From positions 111,333,692-111,397,691 of the forward strand of contig CM060978.1 in the NCBI GenBank assembly GCA_030765065.1: a DNA stretch of 64,000 nucleotides, given 5' to 3'. Made by a program: the position numbers and the translations under genes. The notes beneath the pieces were generated by a model. It was not told where the DNA came from and searched no databases. It saw only the letters and a program-made list of their open reading frames with translations. The stretch comes from Deroplatys truncata (taxonomy: Eukaryota; Arthropoda; Insecta; Mantodea; Mantidae). Shown here one piece after another: positions 45,116 to 56,977 of the stretch; position 1 is the first letter of the stretch, and each line of letters starts with the position of its first letter.

Positions 45116-45270
45116 TACATATTCATATTTCTTTTTAACTTTTCCTATGTTTTTATATTGATCTTTATCTCTGGCTTTTGCTATGATTTTTATACTCACG
45201 TTTATCTCTAGTCTTTGCCATGATACTTTGTAGTGTTCTTTTTCTGTGACCTTTTCTATGATCTGCTTTT

Positions 45271-45341
45271 AAAGGGCGCTGATGACCAAGCAGTTGAGCG
45301 TCCTTAAACACTAATCATCAACATCATCATCATCATCATCG
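45271..45341 (+). mobile_element. Retroelement 3' end with (CAT)n tail
   Basis: AAAGGGCGCTGATGACCAAG, CAGTTGAGCGTCCTTAAACA and a (CAT)n tail: same layout as the reversed copy at 36428. The preceding 45115-45270 is pyrimidine-rich repeated text (GATCTTTATCTCTGGCTTTT and variants) and probably belongs to the same element. Confidence 0.6.
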
Positions 45342-45885
45342 TAACGATGACCAGCTTTATCCATGTGTACAAATTCGCTGAGAGAGTTCATTATTAATGG
45401 TTGCCAAACAATTACTAAACAACGTAGCATCGTCAAGCTTCAAACTTGAGCTTTATAAGGGTGGTACTTTCTACCATAGTCATTGGTTTGAAATAACAAC
45501 CTCTATATACACGTCAGGTTGGGTACTTCTTGGACTGCCCTCGTACCTCTGTCACAATCGCTCAATGCTCAATGCTAATTCATCAAATACCAAATACCAG
45601 AAGGTTAGTTAAACAATTAAGAGAACTGAATTAGAATTAAAACAGTTGAGGTCGTATACCAGAGGATTTGAGCCTTCCTTATACTGTCATTTGGTTTTGC
45701 TGGTCGAAAAAAACGAACATCCTCTGTCGTTAAGTCATCTACGGGGTGAACAATCCTTGGTGGGACCGGTCGTGTGTACGGCCGGTTGGCGAAACTGGTG
45801 GCTGTGACGGCGGTACGGGCGATAGGAAGTCGGCAGTAAATATAGTAAGGGTTGTTGCGTAAGTTATTTCTAACATATAAACACT
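45342..45885. other. Unannotated stretch
   Basis: No gene recognised. 45740-45830 is GC-rich without motif. Confidence 0.35.
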
Positions 45886-45889
45886 TAAA

Positions 45890-46220
45890 AAGGAAAGAAA
45901 ATTACTAACATACATCAAGGAGATGTTGGAACTGCTTCCCTTTCTTGTTCAAGCATTTCGGGTACATGCGTAGGAAATTATCCTTTACACTCTGCAGTAC
46001 CCTTTAAGAAGTGACAGCAATTTCTTGACGAATATTATTTTTAAGTTCATCTAAAATGTGTAGATTTGTTTTGTAAACTTTCTCTTTTAATGGCCCCCCC
46101 CAGAAATAAAAATCGTAGGGAATTAAGTCAGGGAATGAGTGTGCGTCGCCGACAGAGCAGTCAGCCTCGCCAGCCGGCCGCACGCCACAAAGACGGTCCC
46201 GCCAAGAATTGCTCACCTGA
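45890..46220 (-). pseudogene. Tc1/mariner-type transposase, C-terminal fragment
   Basis: Minus strand carries SFPDLIPYDFYFWGGPLKEK (third catalytic Asp in PYDFYFWG), then VYKTNLHILDELKNNIRQEI. After a stop, SVKDNFLRMYPKCLNKKGSS corresponds to the usual C-terminus. Upstream the sequence turns GC-rich and the match ends, so only the last quarter remains. Related to the C-terminal piece in the deleted element at 35632. Confidence 0.75.
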
Positions 46221-46445
46221 TATTTTATGTTTAAAACAGAAAATGCATTGTTTGCCTGTTATGAAGATGACCCACAATTTCTTTCCACATCACTATTTAT
46301 TTGCGTGTCTTATTAAACTATAAATACCTTGCCACCCTTAGCTACCTTAACGTTTGGTTTGACTAAACTGGACAACAGAGGGGGAGAACTTTAGAGTGAA
46401 TGTTTTCTATAAATTATTATTGCTGATGAGCTCAGAATAAAAACA

Positions 46446-47671
46446 CAAGGTGCGTCTGAAAAGTTCGGTGAATGGTCCCAGAAAATAAAGTAAACGAGAG
46501 TTAGAAATAAAATATCATTACTGGCCTTCAAAGTAATCACCATTAACAACAACACACTTCTGATATAGGAAACTGTCAGCAAACGCTTCTTGTGGAATAG
46601 CTCGAAGAACCGTGGTCACGCGTTGTTGGATATCCGCAGCGTCTGCGAAGCGTAAGCCTTTCAGAGCTGATTTAAGGGTGGGAAACAAAACGAAGTCTGC
46701 CGGCACCAAATCTGGAGAATAAGGAGGGCGCTGAAGGACAGTCACCTTGCGTCGAGCGAGAAAGCTGAACACGCGGACCGCAGTGTGTGAACGGGCGTTG
46801 TCATGGAGGAAATTTCACTGTCCATTCCGGTACAGTTCTGGCCGAACCCGCCGGATGCCTTGCAACAGCCATTGTAAAACTCCCTCATAAACTTCCGCGT
46901 TGACATTTTGACCCTCGGGTAGAAATTCATGATGGAATTTGTTGTCGAAAAAGACGATCAACGTCGTCTTAATCTTGGATTATGTCAGCTTACTTTTTTG
47001 GGAGTGGGGAAGATGAGGAACATCATGCCATTGACTGTGGCTTGGTCTCCGGATCGTGTCGGTAAAACCAGGTCTCATCTTCCAAAATCTGCAGAATTCA
47101 GTCAGACATGTCGATGAAATCTCCAGACGTTTCCATCCGAGTTTGTTTCTGCTCGTTTGTCAGCGTGTGCGGTACAAACCGCGCACAAATCTTCCGCTTT
47201 TCCAAATGCTCGTGATCAGTAGTGCTTACACTGGCTGTGCTTATCTTCACCTTTTTTGCTATCATTCTTAAAGACAGCCGCTGATCTTCCGCTAGCATCC
47301 ATCACACTCGTTCGATGTTGTCTGCGATTGTGTTTGACGGCCGACCCGAACGCGACTCGCCCTTAAACCACTCAAACTCACACTTTTTACTCACTACATC
47401 AACATCGTACACTTGCATGAATCTCCGTCGCCGTTTTTTCTAATTTGAAGCAAAAGTTGCTCCATTTTGCGTTCTATTTTACAATGACACGAGCTCTCAC
47501 ACCGACTCCATTAGGTTGGTCGCAGGGTGCGCCACTGCATCACTTCGGCGATTTGCACGATAGGGGGCGCTTGTTGACACGTCTGTCAATGCGTATGCGC
47601 GGGCGCCACATCCTAACCAGCGCGGTTTTTAACATATGCAACCATTCACCGAACTTCTCAGACGCACCTTG
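46446..47671 (-). mobile_element. Mariner element with clear terminal inverted repeats
   Basis: About 1.23 kb. Left end CAAGGTGCGTCTGAAAAGTT then CGGTGAATGGT; the right end reversed reads CAAGGTGCGTCTGAGAAGTT then CGGTGAATGGT: 30-31 bp with one mismatch. The right end is followed by TA; the left is preceded by CA, probably a mutated TA. Length and ends are standard for mariner. Confidence 0.9.
46518..47420 (-). pseudogene. Mariner transposase in the 46.4-kb element
   Basis: Minus strand. 47098-47298 includes LSLRMIAKKVKISTASVSTT (helix-turn-helix) and HTLTNEQKQTRMETSGDF. The last frame (46518 to about 46818) includes FLHDNARSHTAVRVFSFLAR (second Asp) and PPYSPDLVPADFVLFPTLKS (third Asp; 34 residues between them), ending QKCVVVNGDYFEGQ. 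A TGA lies just before FLHDN and further frame changes lie upstream. The first catalytic region around 46990-47050 is scrambled. Inactive. Confidence 0.85.
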
Positions 47672-47824
47672 TAAAAACAAAAAGGTAGGGACAACGACCT
47701 AATAAAATTGAATTCAATGGCAGATGCAGCAAACAATTTGAAACAAATAAAATTCACAAATAAAGTCGTACCTCAGAGCAGATTAGTAGTATTTATGCGG
47801 ATCTTATTTTAAAAAATTAGGAAA

Positions 47825-47857
<33 letters not shown>

Positions 47858-48404
47858 AGGAAAGAAAGAAAGAAAGGAAAGCAATAAATTCTGTTCAATT
47901 ATAGAATAAAATTTCTTAAAATGGGCTCATGCTCGCTGGCAAAATAAAACTTAAAATTCAAGGTAAAGTGACTAACACGAACCTCAGTAAATATTATTTA
48001 AAAATTCAATCTCAAGGCTGCTTTACTTTACAAATTAGATTAGTGTGCTCTGGCCTCCTTGCTCACCCGACATACATATATATCTTCATGTAGGATTGCG
48101 TTAAGGAAATGATAAATGCCAAGCATTCACGAACTGAAGCAAGGATCAGAGATGCAGCGCAAAATATCACTTCCAAATGGTACAGAACGCATGGATAAAA
48201 TTTGACAACCGCCTAGAAACCCTAGTAACTAGAGAAGCACACGATGAAGTCATCATAAACGAATGAAACATTGAGTTCACAAATGCAATGCAGAAAACAG
48301 GAGGTTGCTATCTCTGGATGAAATCAGTTGGAGATTTTATGTACCGCTGTACAACCTTTGTAAATCATTATTTAATTGCTTAATGCTGCTCTACTTACTT
48401 ATAA
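47672..48404. other. Unannotated stretch with an AAAG repeat
   Basis: (AAAG)n at 47821-47880. 48100-48300 has a run (CCAAGCATTCACGAACTGAA and on) that may be an old LINE piece, unproven. Confidence 0.4.
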
Positions 48405-48955
48405 TACTTACAGAAAACTTCACATTTCACCCAAAAGATCAATACGGAGATTTCTCCGGAAATACAGGTTTTGAGTCCACTGATTCAAAAAGCCTTTTTT
48501 AGAAAAAGGTCTCCATGTGTGTTTGTGAATAGCTTAACTCAAAAACAAAATGACGGATAAATGCCAAACTTAGTATTTAAGTTTGGCATCTTCCAAGGAT
48601 GCGAAAATTTTGAAGAAATTCCCCCAACACTCAACCAGCCCTTACATGGAAAATATTTATTTATTTTCTGAAAAATGGCTCCAATGATTTTGATTGAAGT
48701 ATTACATGTTTAAGACATGTAATCAAGAATAAAATCAAGAGTATGTCTAATTTTCTGCGAATAGCCTGTGAAGTCTGTATAAACGATAAATTATAAGAGA
48801 CAGACAAGATATAAAAAAATCGCCTCATTCTTCCGTATGTGTAATTGAATGCTTTAGCAAAGTTTCTCTCTATTAATAAAAGTAGAAGAAGAAGCTTTTA
48901 TAAAGTTTTTTATAGTTTACGGAAGAGAAAATCATGTGAATGCAACATATCATGT
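48405..48955 (-). repeat. Old family X copy, minus strand
   Basis: Starts with a worn terminal block (TTTCACCCAAAAGATCAATA, GGAGATTTCTCCGGAAATAC) and ends at GGAAGAGAAAATCATGTGAA with TGCAACATATCATG, the reversed 5' end. Confidence 0.7.
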
Positions 48956-48959
48956 TTTT

Positions 48960-49257
48960 TTGTTACTAACGAACTATTTAGGAAAAAATAAATAGCGCAT
49001 GGTAATTTAACTTTGGAAAACATAAATATGTAGCAGCTAATACGTCCTTAAAAAGGACTGATGCTACAAAAAGAATTTGATATATTTATATGTTTTATTG
49101 AGCTTTATATTTGTTGTACAAAAGTTTTTGTCTATACCTGACAATTTCCACTTATAGTACTTAACAGGGTATTCATAAAAATTTCTGAGTATACATTTTT
49201 TTAGTTATGTAAGAATCATAAACAGTATGATATTTTAATAAACAATGTTAAAGAACT
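48960..49257 (+). repeat. Old family X middle segment
   Basis: Shares GTTACTAACGAACTATTTAG with 31879 and TTTTGTCTATACC and TATGATATTTTAATAAACAA with the family middle. Diverged. Confidence 0.5.
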
Positions 49258-49261
49258 TATA

Positions 49262-50130
49262 AATAACTGATGTGATACATTCACATAACTTTCCCTACCT
49301 TCTATGGTTTATTAGTGAGTACATAAATTATTCTTACTCAAGCTTATTTTTCTATTTACTACATTTTAATCCAAATAAACCTTTGCAGAAATAGCTACGA
49401 GTACACATTTCGTTGTAGGTACAAAGGAAACAGCGACAGTCAAACGTTTAAGAACTGGACGCAGCATGCTGGCCTTAAAATTTCATACTGTTTCCATGAC
49501 ATCGTGAGAAACACTGAGTGTTGAAGGAACTTTAAGAAATTGAACAAATAATGAACAATTCAAACCTTTATCAAAGGATATCTCAGAAACGACTATGACA
49601 CACAAAAAACTTATTTTAAATAAATTGTGTTTTAAAGAGGTCTACATATCTTTTTGTGATACACGTTTTCGTCCATCGCTTAACGTTTACCAGTTATACA
49701 AGATTATACAACTTCCCTCCGAATGAAGAGGACTTCATGGGCTATTCCCCGAAAATTCTAGATATACATTCTATTTGTCATGTATATATCTTAATATATG
49801 GTACTTTAATCAAAATCGTTAGTCATTTTTTAGAAAATAAAAAATTTAGAAAAATGTTCCATCTAAAGTCTGGTTTGGTTAGAGGGATTTTCCTGAAAAT
49901 CTTGGTGTCGCATCTTTGGAAGATATTGAACCTAATACCAAGTTTGGTATTTATCCCACTTTTCGTTTTTGAGTTATGCTGTTCACAGACACACAAACGG
50001 ACGTTTCCAAAAATGCTTTATTTGGATTCAGGGTGCCTCAAAACACGTATTTCCGGTGAAATCTCGGTATCGAATCTTTGGGTGGAATGCAATATTTCCC
50101 ATTCTTACTATACGTAGTAGAGAAAGTAAA
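49262..50130 (+). repeat. Family X, complete subfamily B copy
   Basis: Starts AATAACTGATGTGATACATT, has CCATGACATCGTGAGAAACA (subfamily B), a short CA tract at 49987-49996, and ends ACGTAGTAGAGAAAGTAAAA. The 153-codon frame at 49656 crosses it and is not a gene. Confidence 0.85.
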
Positions 50131-51515
50131 AAATAGCGAAAATGCTTCCATATCTGACAATCTTAAGCTGTGTCAGACTCGAGTATGAAATTCATCTATT
50201 TAGTATTTTATTTTTGAGCTATGTTCATGACACACATGCGCGCATCTTTTTCTAAAATAATTTTTGATATAATGGACGTTTATTTCTGGTGAGATACATG
50301 TCCACTTCGTTAGCTGTAGAGAAAGTAAAATAATGTGATGTTTAAAATTCACATCGTTTTTATCTACCATTAATTACCAAATCAGAAATGTCCATATGCA
50401 TTATAAAATTAATATAAAGAGTGATTCTTCTAGCCATTTTACGTCCACCGTTACACATTTTGGACAGTATGGTCTTCATGACATCAAGGTGCGAAAACAA
50501 AACTCGGCTCTTCATAACAAAGGCCATTTGTTACAATGAACTCTTGCGGAGAAAAGAATAACAAATTCTCATACATGTTCCAGTAATGTAAATATAAACG
50601 TACAAGAACGAATCTTTCTGAAATGGCAAATACTACGAAATAGATTATCTAACGCAAAAGTGAGTATTTTATTGAGTTATATTATGTTGGGGCAAATTAT
50701 TATCTACGCTACGGTTTTGTATTACAAATAATTCAATGGGAATAAAGAGGACGTGATAGAAATTAAAGGCACAGGGATTTTAGTCGACTGAATTAGTCAT
50801 TTTTGAGAAAATGTAAAATGACAAAGTACTTGTTGTAAAGGTTGAAGGGATTGAACCTTTAATAGTAATAACAAAAGTACTTGTTGCTTTATGAAGCGAT
50901 TTTTGCGTGAAAATCTCTTTGGCAAACTAGAGAAGATTTGGGCTAATAAATTGTGAATTCATTACCAATGGATTCATGCTAATTCATTGAATTAGGATGA
51001 ATTGATAGTTCATGCTTATTCAAACATGAACTGTTTTATGTATTCAAAGCGTTGTTTTTTAATACCATTCGTAGAAAGATGCATACTGATACATACATGG
51101 AACACTTTTTCAAAATATTGTTTGGGAATCATCTTCTGTGAGATGGTTTGGATGTTATAAATTACTTTACCTGTCTTAGGTATGGAGAAAGTAAAACGAA
51201 GAACCGCTCGTTTTCAAACGTTTACCACATGGTGCACCAAAGAAAATTTAAGCTTGGCAAAGGATATACATAGAAGAACAAGCAATTCGGAAACTATTAA
51301 CGCTATGAAAAAGTGACATAAAATTCAAGACACACTTTTAGTTTTTCGTGACTGACATTTTACCCAAAATGTTTTGAGGCAGTTTTGAGGGTAAAAAACA
51401 AACAAACATTTCTTCATGTAAGGAATGGGGAGATTTCCTGAAAATCATCAACCTACATCCTCAAAAAGGTGTTTGGCTTAAATATGAAATGTGATAATAA
51501 TGCAGAGTGCTCATA
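50131..51515 (+). repeat. Degraded head-to-tail run of family X copies
   Basis: 50131-50330 is a worn 3' part ending CTGTAGAGAAAGTAAAA. It is followed at once by a worn start (AATGTGATGTTTAAAATTCA) that runs to ATGGAGAAAGTAAAAC near 51195. A third partial follows, recognised by TTTCTTCATGTAAGGAATGG and AGATTTCCTGAAAATCATCA near 51405-51450. Confidence 0.6.
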
Positions 51516-52535
51516 TCACTCGTGGAACAAAGAATCGAAGAATATTACAGTATGCCTGTCATGCTGAGTAGTACCTTCCTCGAAACGTTGACAATGGAGC
51601 TGGTTGATTCCACAGAGAGAACTGTTTCACGAGTCTTGAAGCGTGTTGCGTGAGAGTTCCTGCACGGAACACGTGAGTGTGTGTGCCATCCATGTGGAAT
51701 CCAAATAGCTTCTTTAAGTGCGGCGATTCAGGCTTCTAGCATGCGAGCTGCTAAATAAATAGTAGCCTGTCACAGCATTCCTGACAAAAACTTAATGACA
51801 AAGTGCGTGAAATCTTTTATCACCAATTTATGTCTCATGCGTAGCAAGGTTTAATTTGAGTGCTTAATATGGTGTGTCCTTCTGATTTTATTTTGGGCAT
51901 CATCCAAGTCTCACTAGGGGTGGACATGAATCACTTTCTTACTAAAACTGTCTGAAGGACGTTGACTGTCACGTAATAAAGCTGTGTGATCTATTTTCTT
52001 GACAGAATTGGCTAGCGTTTGCATCTGCTCAATATCTTAACAGAAATGTGGACGGATATTGGTCCTTATTGGTGTATGCGCTGCAAATAGTGTTCAACAT
52101 TAGATGCAATTCCAGTCTTACACTCCTGAATTATTTAGTCCCTTTAGGAAGCGAAAAATTAACAAAACTTAGTTTTGAGATGGTAAACTTCTTTCATTCT
52201 TCCAATTATGAAACAATCTTAAACAACATTTTTCTTGAAAAGTGTAGAAATGAGAAATAAGTATAACGAAATATGTTAGTTCTGACCTCTGAAGATGACC
52301 CCTACTTGTTTAGAACTATTATTTCGAACCCAAATATCATATCATTTCTGCAGTAAATTCTCTTAAATAAAGAAAATCAACACAATATATTATACTACTG
52401 AGCTAATTCAGGAGATTTGTCTCTCTCTCTCTCTCTAAACTCATCTCATTCCTCCTCTCTGTTATTACAATTCCTCACTTCTCTCTTTGTGCAACGCTTG
52501 TGTAATGTAATTCGAAATTTAGTAAGTAAATATTC
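51516..52535. other. Unannotated stretch
   Basis: No gene recognised. A short (TC)n lies at 52420-52436. Confidence 0.4.
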
Positions 52536-52770
52536 TTTTCTACATAGAGAATAAAAATGTTAAAAGAATTTATGAGTTATATTCACATGACTTTGTCTAG
52601 CCACTATCGTTTATTATTTCGAAAGCATTCTTTTTTATCTACCTATATCGTGTAATCGACATAAATTCCTTTCAAATGTTAATATACTTCTTTAAAAGGA
52701 GATTTTCAAATATAGTTTATGGATGATCAACTATATCAAATATAATTTTGGATGTAGGTTTAAGGTTCTT
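52536..52770 (+). repeat. Ancient family X junction and 5' part
   Basis: ACATAGAGAATAAAA (worn 3' end) is followed by GAGTTATATTCACATGACTT and TGTCTAG (worn 5' end), again in head-to-tail order. Confidence 0.45.
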
Positions 52771-53429
52771 AGAAAGTTAAAACTCTTTCATACTTTACAT
52801 TTTTTTGAGGAAAGGTGTTAATGATACAAAATGTAATCTTTGATTATAAAGAACTATATTCGAGAAAATAATATGCAATAGTATACAAAGCATCCAAATT
52901 TTCATCATGTGGGATATTCTCAAGCGATTCGATTTTATTTTTAAACAGTTATTTACTCGGAATGTTAGATACATAGAACCATGAAAATTAATAATGATGA
53001 AAAAGTTTGTAATAAAATTGTCCAGTATATTGGCCGAAAGTGTCAATTTCAGTAACGAGTATCTATACATTTCTGCAATAAACTGTTGGAAATAAACCAA
53101 AAAGATGCTGAAATCTGCAGATTATGTGATAAATAATATTAGAATTGATTCCGAGTTAGCAGAACCCGAGCTCCGGTCGTGTTATTGTGGTAAATGAAGA
53201 GATTCTTTCTCTCCCTTCCCTCTCCCTATACACCAAGGTGGAGGCAACCAAAGAATATGAGAGGAGTGATAATGCACTCGCTATTTCTATTTTGTGATGA
53301 AGGTATTCGTTATATATCACGAGTTGTTCACAAATAAGACACTTATGGTTCTTATGTAGCAAACGACAAAGGAAGATCCAGAATTATATCGTGCTAAACT
53401 AAATTAAATGCCAGTCATCACGACCATTC
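52771..53429. other. AT-rich unannotated stretch
   Basis: The 101-codon minus frame at 52795-53100 is AT-biased and unrecognised. Confidence 0.35.
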
Positions 53430-54120
53430 CACCGTTGAAATGAATCATAATCACTAGTCCCAATGGCATGGTGTACCATCTTGCTAGAAAATCATGTTTG
53501 GGTGCAAGTGTTTCACTTGTGAAAGGAAAAATTGTTACATGTCAAAATAGTTTGCTGTATTAACAGTAGCTCTTTGGGGCGGGGGGAGAGTCGAATTACC
53601 TGATCAAATATCGTGGAACACCACGTACATATTCACTTTGGAATATTCTTTCCGTTCCACAAACCACACGAGGATTCTCGGATCCACATGTCTGGACATT
53701 GTGTCTTATTTACCTTTCCTGACAATTGCAAAGTTGACACTTCTGAGAAAACAATGCGATCCAAATGATGTAGGTCCCGTTCGATATTGCATAACATGTC
53801 AATAGCATCATTAAATATTTTCGACTTATCATCAGATTTGAGATGTTGCAGCAACTTGTCCGATAGAGCCGAAGATTCTTATGTAACAACTTATGAACTG
53901 CAGCTGGTCAAAATGGTCCCCGAATCGACTTCTGTATATTCCTGAAATGAAACCCGAAGTCTTTTGGTTTCTTCACCACTTATCCTAGGTGGTCCACTTC
54001 TTTTCTTGTCATGAACACAACCGGTATCCATAAACTTGCATCATGCTGCTTGATGATGGTGGTCCCGCTGGTACTCGTCCTGAAGTTTGTGTTTGGATTA
54101 CTGTTTCCACCTATATATGG
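53430..54120 (-). pseudogene. Mariner-like transposase (MAGLEH type), decayed
   Basis: Minus strand, from about 54110 down: FQDEYQRDHHH, then DTGCVHDKKRSGPPRISGEE, then LQHLKSDDKSKIFNDAIDML and LDRIVFSEVSTLQLSGKVNK. These match the insect transposase with the pattern FSDExTFHxSGKVNKHNxRIWG, but the first catalytic Asp is changed (FSEV for FSDE), and GKVNKTQCPDMW replaces GKVNKHNxRIW. Several stops. Terminal repeats were not found. Same family as the deleted element at 24978. Confidence 0.78.
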
Positions 54121-54600
54121 AAATGACAGATGAATGGCAATTTTTGAGTTCAAAGGGACTTCATGTACATCCTGTATTTTGTTTTCCAGATATCCATGGA
54201 ATTTTATCCATATTGCTTAATTTGAAGTTATATCTGGTCAAGAATTATCGTGATTAACGTAACGTGAATGAATGGGTCACTTTTTTTATGAATTCCTACT
54301 ATACTCTAATGTATAGACAAAGCCGTGCGACTGGAAACATTAGGTTTTCTTCGATATTAACCTTATATTTTCTGTCAGTCATACTATTAGGCAATACTTT
54401 ATCGGTATATTTTACGTATTCACTGGAAGTTTTAGTATTAAAATGCCCTGCTTTTTTAAAAATGGTTATTTTTGATATGTCGATATGAAAATCAAAAGAA
54501 GGCAAAGAACACATTTATTTGTAACTTCTTTTATTACTAACTCCCTCTTTTACTACTTACGGTACCACAGGCGGTGTACACTGGTGATACATGAAATGAT
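54121..54600. other. Unannotated stretch
   Basis: No gene recognised. Confidence 0.35.
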
Positions 54601-54785
54601 AATTGTGAAAAGAAATTTGGGAAGGAAACGTTCAGGCCTAAGTTTAGGTTGCCTCCCAGGCATTTGACAGTTATGAGCACGGAGGAAAACTTGGAAAAAG
54701 CCTGTCAAGGAGAACGGTCCTGACGGGTTTTGAACCGCGGGCCTCACGTTTTAACGACCTCGACCATTCGTGTCGGTCCAACTAT
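54600..54785 (-). mobile_element. SINE fragment, minus strand
   Basis: The minus-strand head ATGGTCGAGGTCGTTAAAAC is followed by a worn box B (GGTTCAAAACCC) and the body CTTTTTCCAAGTTTTCCTCC, then GCCTGGGAGGCAACC. The 64-codon minus frame is a shadow. Confidence 0.5.
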
Positions 54786-56272
54786 TTCCAAAATGAGCAC
54801 ATTTTGTAACGGTAGTAATATTCACTGTCTCAGTGATGGACATAAAATAATTACGCGTAATGCAGATAAGATTTTAATAGTATTTACAAAACTTAAGTAT
54901 ATTTTATGCATTATTCCTCCGCACTCTTTACAGTTATGTATTCTTTTGCTTTCGTATTCGCTACATAGGAAACTTTGCAGAATAATGAAAAATGATACAA
55001 ATGGTGTTTACATTGCGGCATGAATGTTGGAAACATGATCGCCGACTGTGGGCGGGATAGATTTACAATACTCGCGCTCCTATTTCCGGCGAGTGTTTGC
55101 CATGATTAAGCGGAGTGATTCAACACTCATCACTTGTATTTAAAGGGCTGCACAAACCACACTACAGCCGCACAATATGCAATTTTCCCAATCTAGCTGA
55201 CAAAAATAAACTTTCACTCATTTAGCTGAGCACAGTGAATACATATTTCGTAATGACTGAGGCACATGGTGGGTAGTGCCTTTTACCGGTCTATCAACGG
55301 TAAGATAATTTTAAATATAGTGTTATTGCTCATTCTTCCCGCTATGGTTTCAGTTGTTCTTAAGAGAGTCCCCTTGTGTAGCTGAAATTACATTTGTTGC
55401 TTTTGTTAACTTGTGGTCTGTCATGGAGTACGTTCTTACTGGTACAATACGGTTTAAATAGCTGTGTTTAAAAAGTGTTCATGAAATACAATGCGACTTT
55501 TAGCATAGCTAATCACGGTGAATCACAATAACTCTTATATCTAATAAGTCATAATTTAGTCTGCTGAAATGTAGTTTTAATAGTTGCGCAAGATTGCGGA
55601 ATTATCAGAAAAAAAGGTTTTTTTTTTCCAATGGCGGGGCGTATAATAACCCGGCACCATCAGTACGATTAAGTGCAGCAAAGCCACACGGAACCACCAA
55701 CTATTTAGTTACTGTATAAATGTTTAAGGCCTTCAAAATTATTCACCTGTCTTAGAAATAAAGATTAGAAGGGACTTAGTCAAAATATAATACACATTCA
55801 AGTAGGTTTCTGGAGAAATACTCCAAATGACTAGATTATAAAGTTAAATTTTCAGAGGAAACGCATCGTTGTGTGTCTAGTATTCCCCAGGTGTTAACAG
55901 TAACAGACAAGAGGTCGTCCAAGAAGACTTTTTGGGGAAAGCAGTAGTAAAAGTAAACAGAGGAAAGTAGCGGAATGCATACAAACCACAGTTTCGAGGA
56001 GTTCTTATTTGCAACGCAATTGAGTTTGCGAGCTACAAGAAAAGGGATGCTGCTGATGTTTTTAAGGAATTATCTGAAGCGTCTCCAGATAATCATTCAG
56101 ATACTTTTAGAATATCTTTTTAAAATTACTTTTCTACTTCAGATATTGGAAGTATTTTCTCTAGCTTCATTTTCATATAATGTACATTTATAAATGTATA
56201 TATTGAGTTAGTTTCTGTACTTTCAGGGACGGCAGTAAAATAAAATTGTCCGAAATATTTTTGTTACAACCC
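54786..56272. other. Unannotated stretch
   Basis: No gene recognised on either strand. Confidence 0.35.

Positions 56273-56333
<61 letters not shown>
56273..56333 (+). repeat. (AAT)n microsatellite
   Basis: About 20 units. Confidence 0.97.
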
Positions 56334-56334
<1 letters not shown>

Positions 56335-56921
56335 CTACAACATAATTTCTAATTTTAAAAAATTAACAGTTTTTAATTTATTAAATCAGAAACTAATAAT
56401 ATGTTAATGATAATACATGTGCAATTTCCATAGCACCTTGGACATTATTTGACATTTTTCCGAGTATAAAATTCAGAAATTAAAATGCCTCGCTTAGTAA
56501 GGGGTCGGGCAATACATTGATATCTTCAAGTTATGAACAGGGCGCAATAGAACAATATAATGAGCAATTATTAATTAAATGGTGATTTTGAATTGAGAAA
56601 AAAATTAATTTTACTAGGTATGTTTAGCCGAAAGCATATCTTCACGCCTATATTGATTGAACTAATTATCCGATTTCAATAAAACTACACACATTTTTCC
56701 ACAGTTATTACGGTATAAAAGTATAAAATTGCATCCAAATGTGATAAAATTCAAGAAGTAATGACTCTTATTTCACCTAGATTGTTGAAATGGCACACTG
56801 AGCGAAGCGCAAATGATTCATCTTTTTAGTGTGTTATTACTTTATTTCATACTACTTGTTCATACTTATGTTTAATTACTGTGGACTATGCTCTCTTTTC
56901 GTCTGAAAACTTTGCATCGCC

Positions 56922-56922
56922 C

Positions 56923-56972
<50 letters not shown>
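56922..56972 (+). repeat. (TTA)n microsatellite
   Basis: About 17 units. The reading frame through it (poly-Ile) is an artefact. Confidence 0.97.

Positions 56973-56977
<5 letters not shown>

Noticed and set aside
44867-45199. Full frame as the mariner N-terminus
   Set aside because: Only the part from HRYVIQYF onward matches transposases; the upstream Lys-rich part is translated retroelement tail.
49656-50117. 153-codon frame as a gene
   Set aside because: It lies wholly inside a family X copy and is not kept in other copies.
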